DNA of 5,358 bases from an uncultured Thalassospira sp. (lineage in GTDB: Bacteria; Pseudomonadota; Alphaproteobacteria; Rhodospirillales_A; Thalassospiraceae), in the NCBI GenBank assembly GCA_946885765.1, contig CAMPHD010000255.1:1-5358 (forward strand). Direction: 5' to 3'. A model generated the notes under the pieces. It saw only the letters and a list, made by a program, of their open reading frames with translations. It did not search any database and was not told the origin of the DNA. Within the stretch, counting starts at the first letter, position 1. Every line of letters starts with the position of its first letter. This document shows, one piece after another, positions 5,268 to 5,358 of the stretch. A program made the translations under genes and the position numbers.

Positions 5268-5298
5268 AAACCCGCAAGGCACAAGGCCTCGCGGGTTT
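5266..5298 (-). terminator. Rho-independent terminator, probably for a minus-strand gene beyond the right edge
   Basis: AAACCCGC (5268-5275) pairs with GCGGGTTT (5291-5298), and AGGC/GCCT inside extends the stem past one A-C mismatch, leaving a small ACAAG loop. On the minus strand the stem is followed by TTTTT (from the A-run 5266-5270); on the plus strand only TTT follows. The orientation therefore favours a gene coming from the right, though it may work both ways. Confidence 0.7.
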
Positions 5299-5358
5299 CG
5301 GTTCGGGTGCATTTCTCCCGTTGACTTTTCTCTTATGCCATAAATAAAAGAACAAATC
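5299..5358. other. Right edge, no gene identifiable
   Basis: GC drops sharply in the last 40 bases. TTGACT at 5321-5326 followed by AT-rich CATAAATAAAAG could be part of a plus-strand promoter, but no -10 sits at good spacing. If the terminator to its left serves a minus-strand gene, this stretch is instead the 3' end of, or the trailer after, that gene. Too short to decide. Confidence 0.3.

Noticed and set aside
4801..5343. 180-residue plus-strand open frame
   Set aside because: Low-complexity translation; the repeat copies that encode QTDFGRT lie in two different frames, so selection is not on this protein.
1..5358. CRISPR array, insertion sequence or integrase
   Set aside because: No regularly spaced identical repeats, transposase motifs or recombinase motifs were found on either strand.

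Overview
The window looks like chromosome from an alphaproteobacterium. The protein sequences and moderately high GC suggest the Rhodospirillales, possibly a Thalassospira-like organism, but that placement rests on memory of family sequences and not on a search. Three compartments differ in base composition. A hand count gave about 58% GC at 1681-1740 (mnmA), about 43% at 2881-2940 and 3541-3600 (the three-gene cluster), and about 72% at 4981-5040 (the repeat-rich right end).

Left part (1-2453), housekeeping: a TenA-type aminopyrimidine hydrolase (thiamin salvage), then a spacer holding a roughly 100-bp composite palindromic repeat, then mnmA (tRNA 2-thiouridylase). A run of inverted repeats and a likely tRNA promoter follow, then a complete tRNA with anticodon CAT and encoded CCA (best read as elongator Met). 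A very strong palindromic terminator follows the tRNA directly.

Middle part (about 2454-3992), accessory: an AT-rich insert immediately downstream of the tRNA, a classic integration position. It carries three tightly packed plus-strand genes: a RelE/HigB-like putative toxin, an XRE helix-turn-helix putative antitoxin overlapping it by 11 bp, and a beta-rich protein of unknown function starting 2 bp later. The order toxin, HTH antitoxin, third protein recalls three-component toxin-antitoxin systems such as toxin-antitoxin-chaperone (TAC) modules, although the third protein does not look like SecB. This cluster is the best candidate for an undescribed system here.

Right part (about 3990-5358), decaying: a minus-strand AraC-family regulator that is a double wreck. 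It has an in-frame amber codon inside the first helix-turn-helix, and its N-terminal cupin half is missing. Upstream of the break lie about 680 bp of very GC-rich DNA with no convincing gene, containing degenerate tandem repeats about 157 bp apart. A hairpin terminator that appears to serve a minus-strand gene beyond the right edge lies near the end. No integrase, transposase, CRISPR array or rRNA is present.
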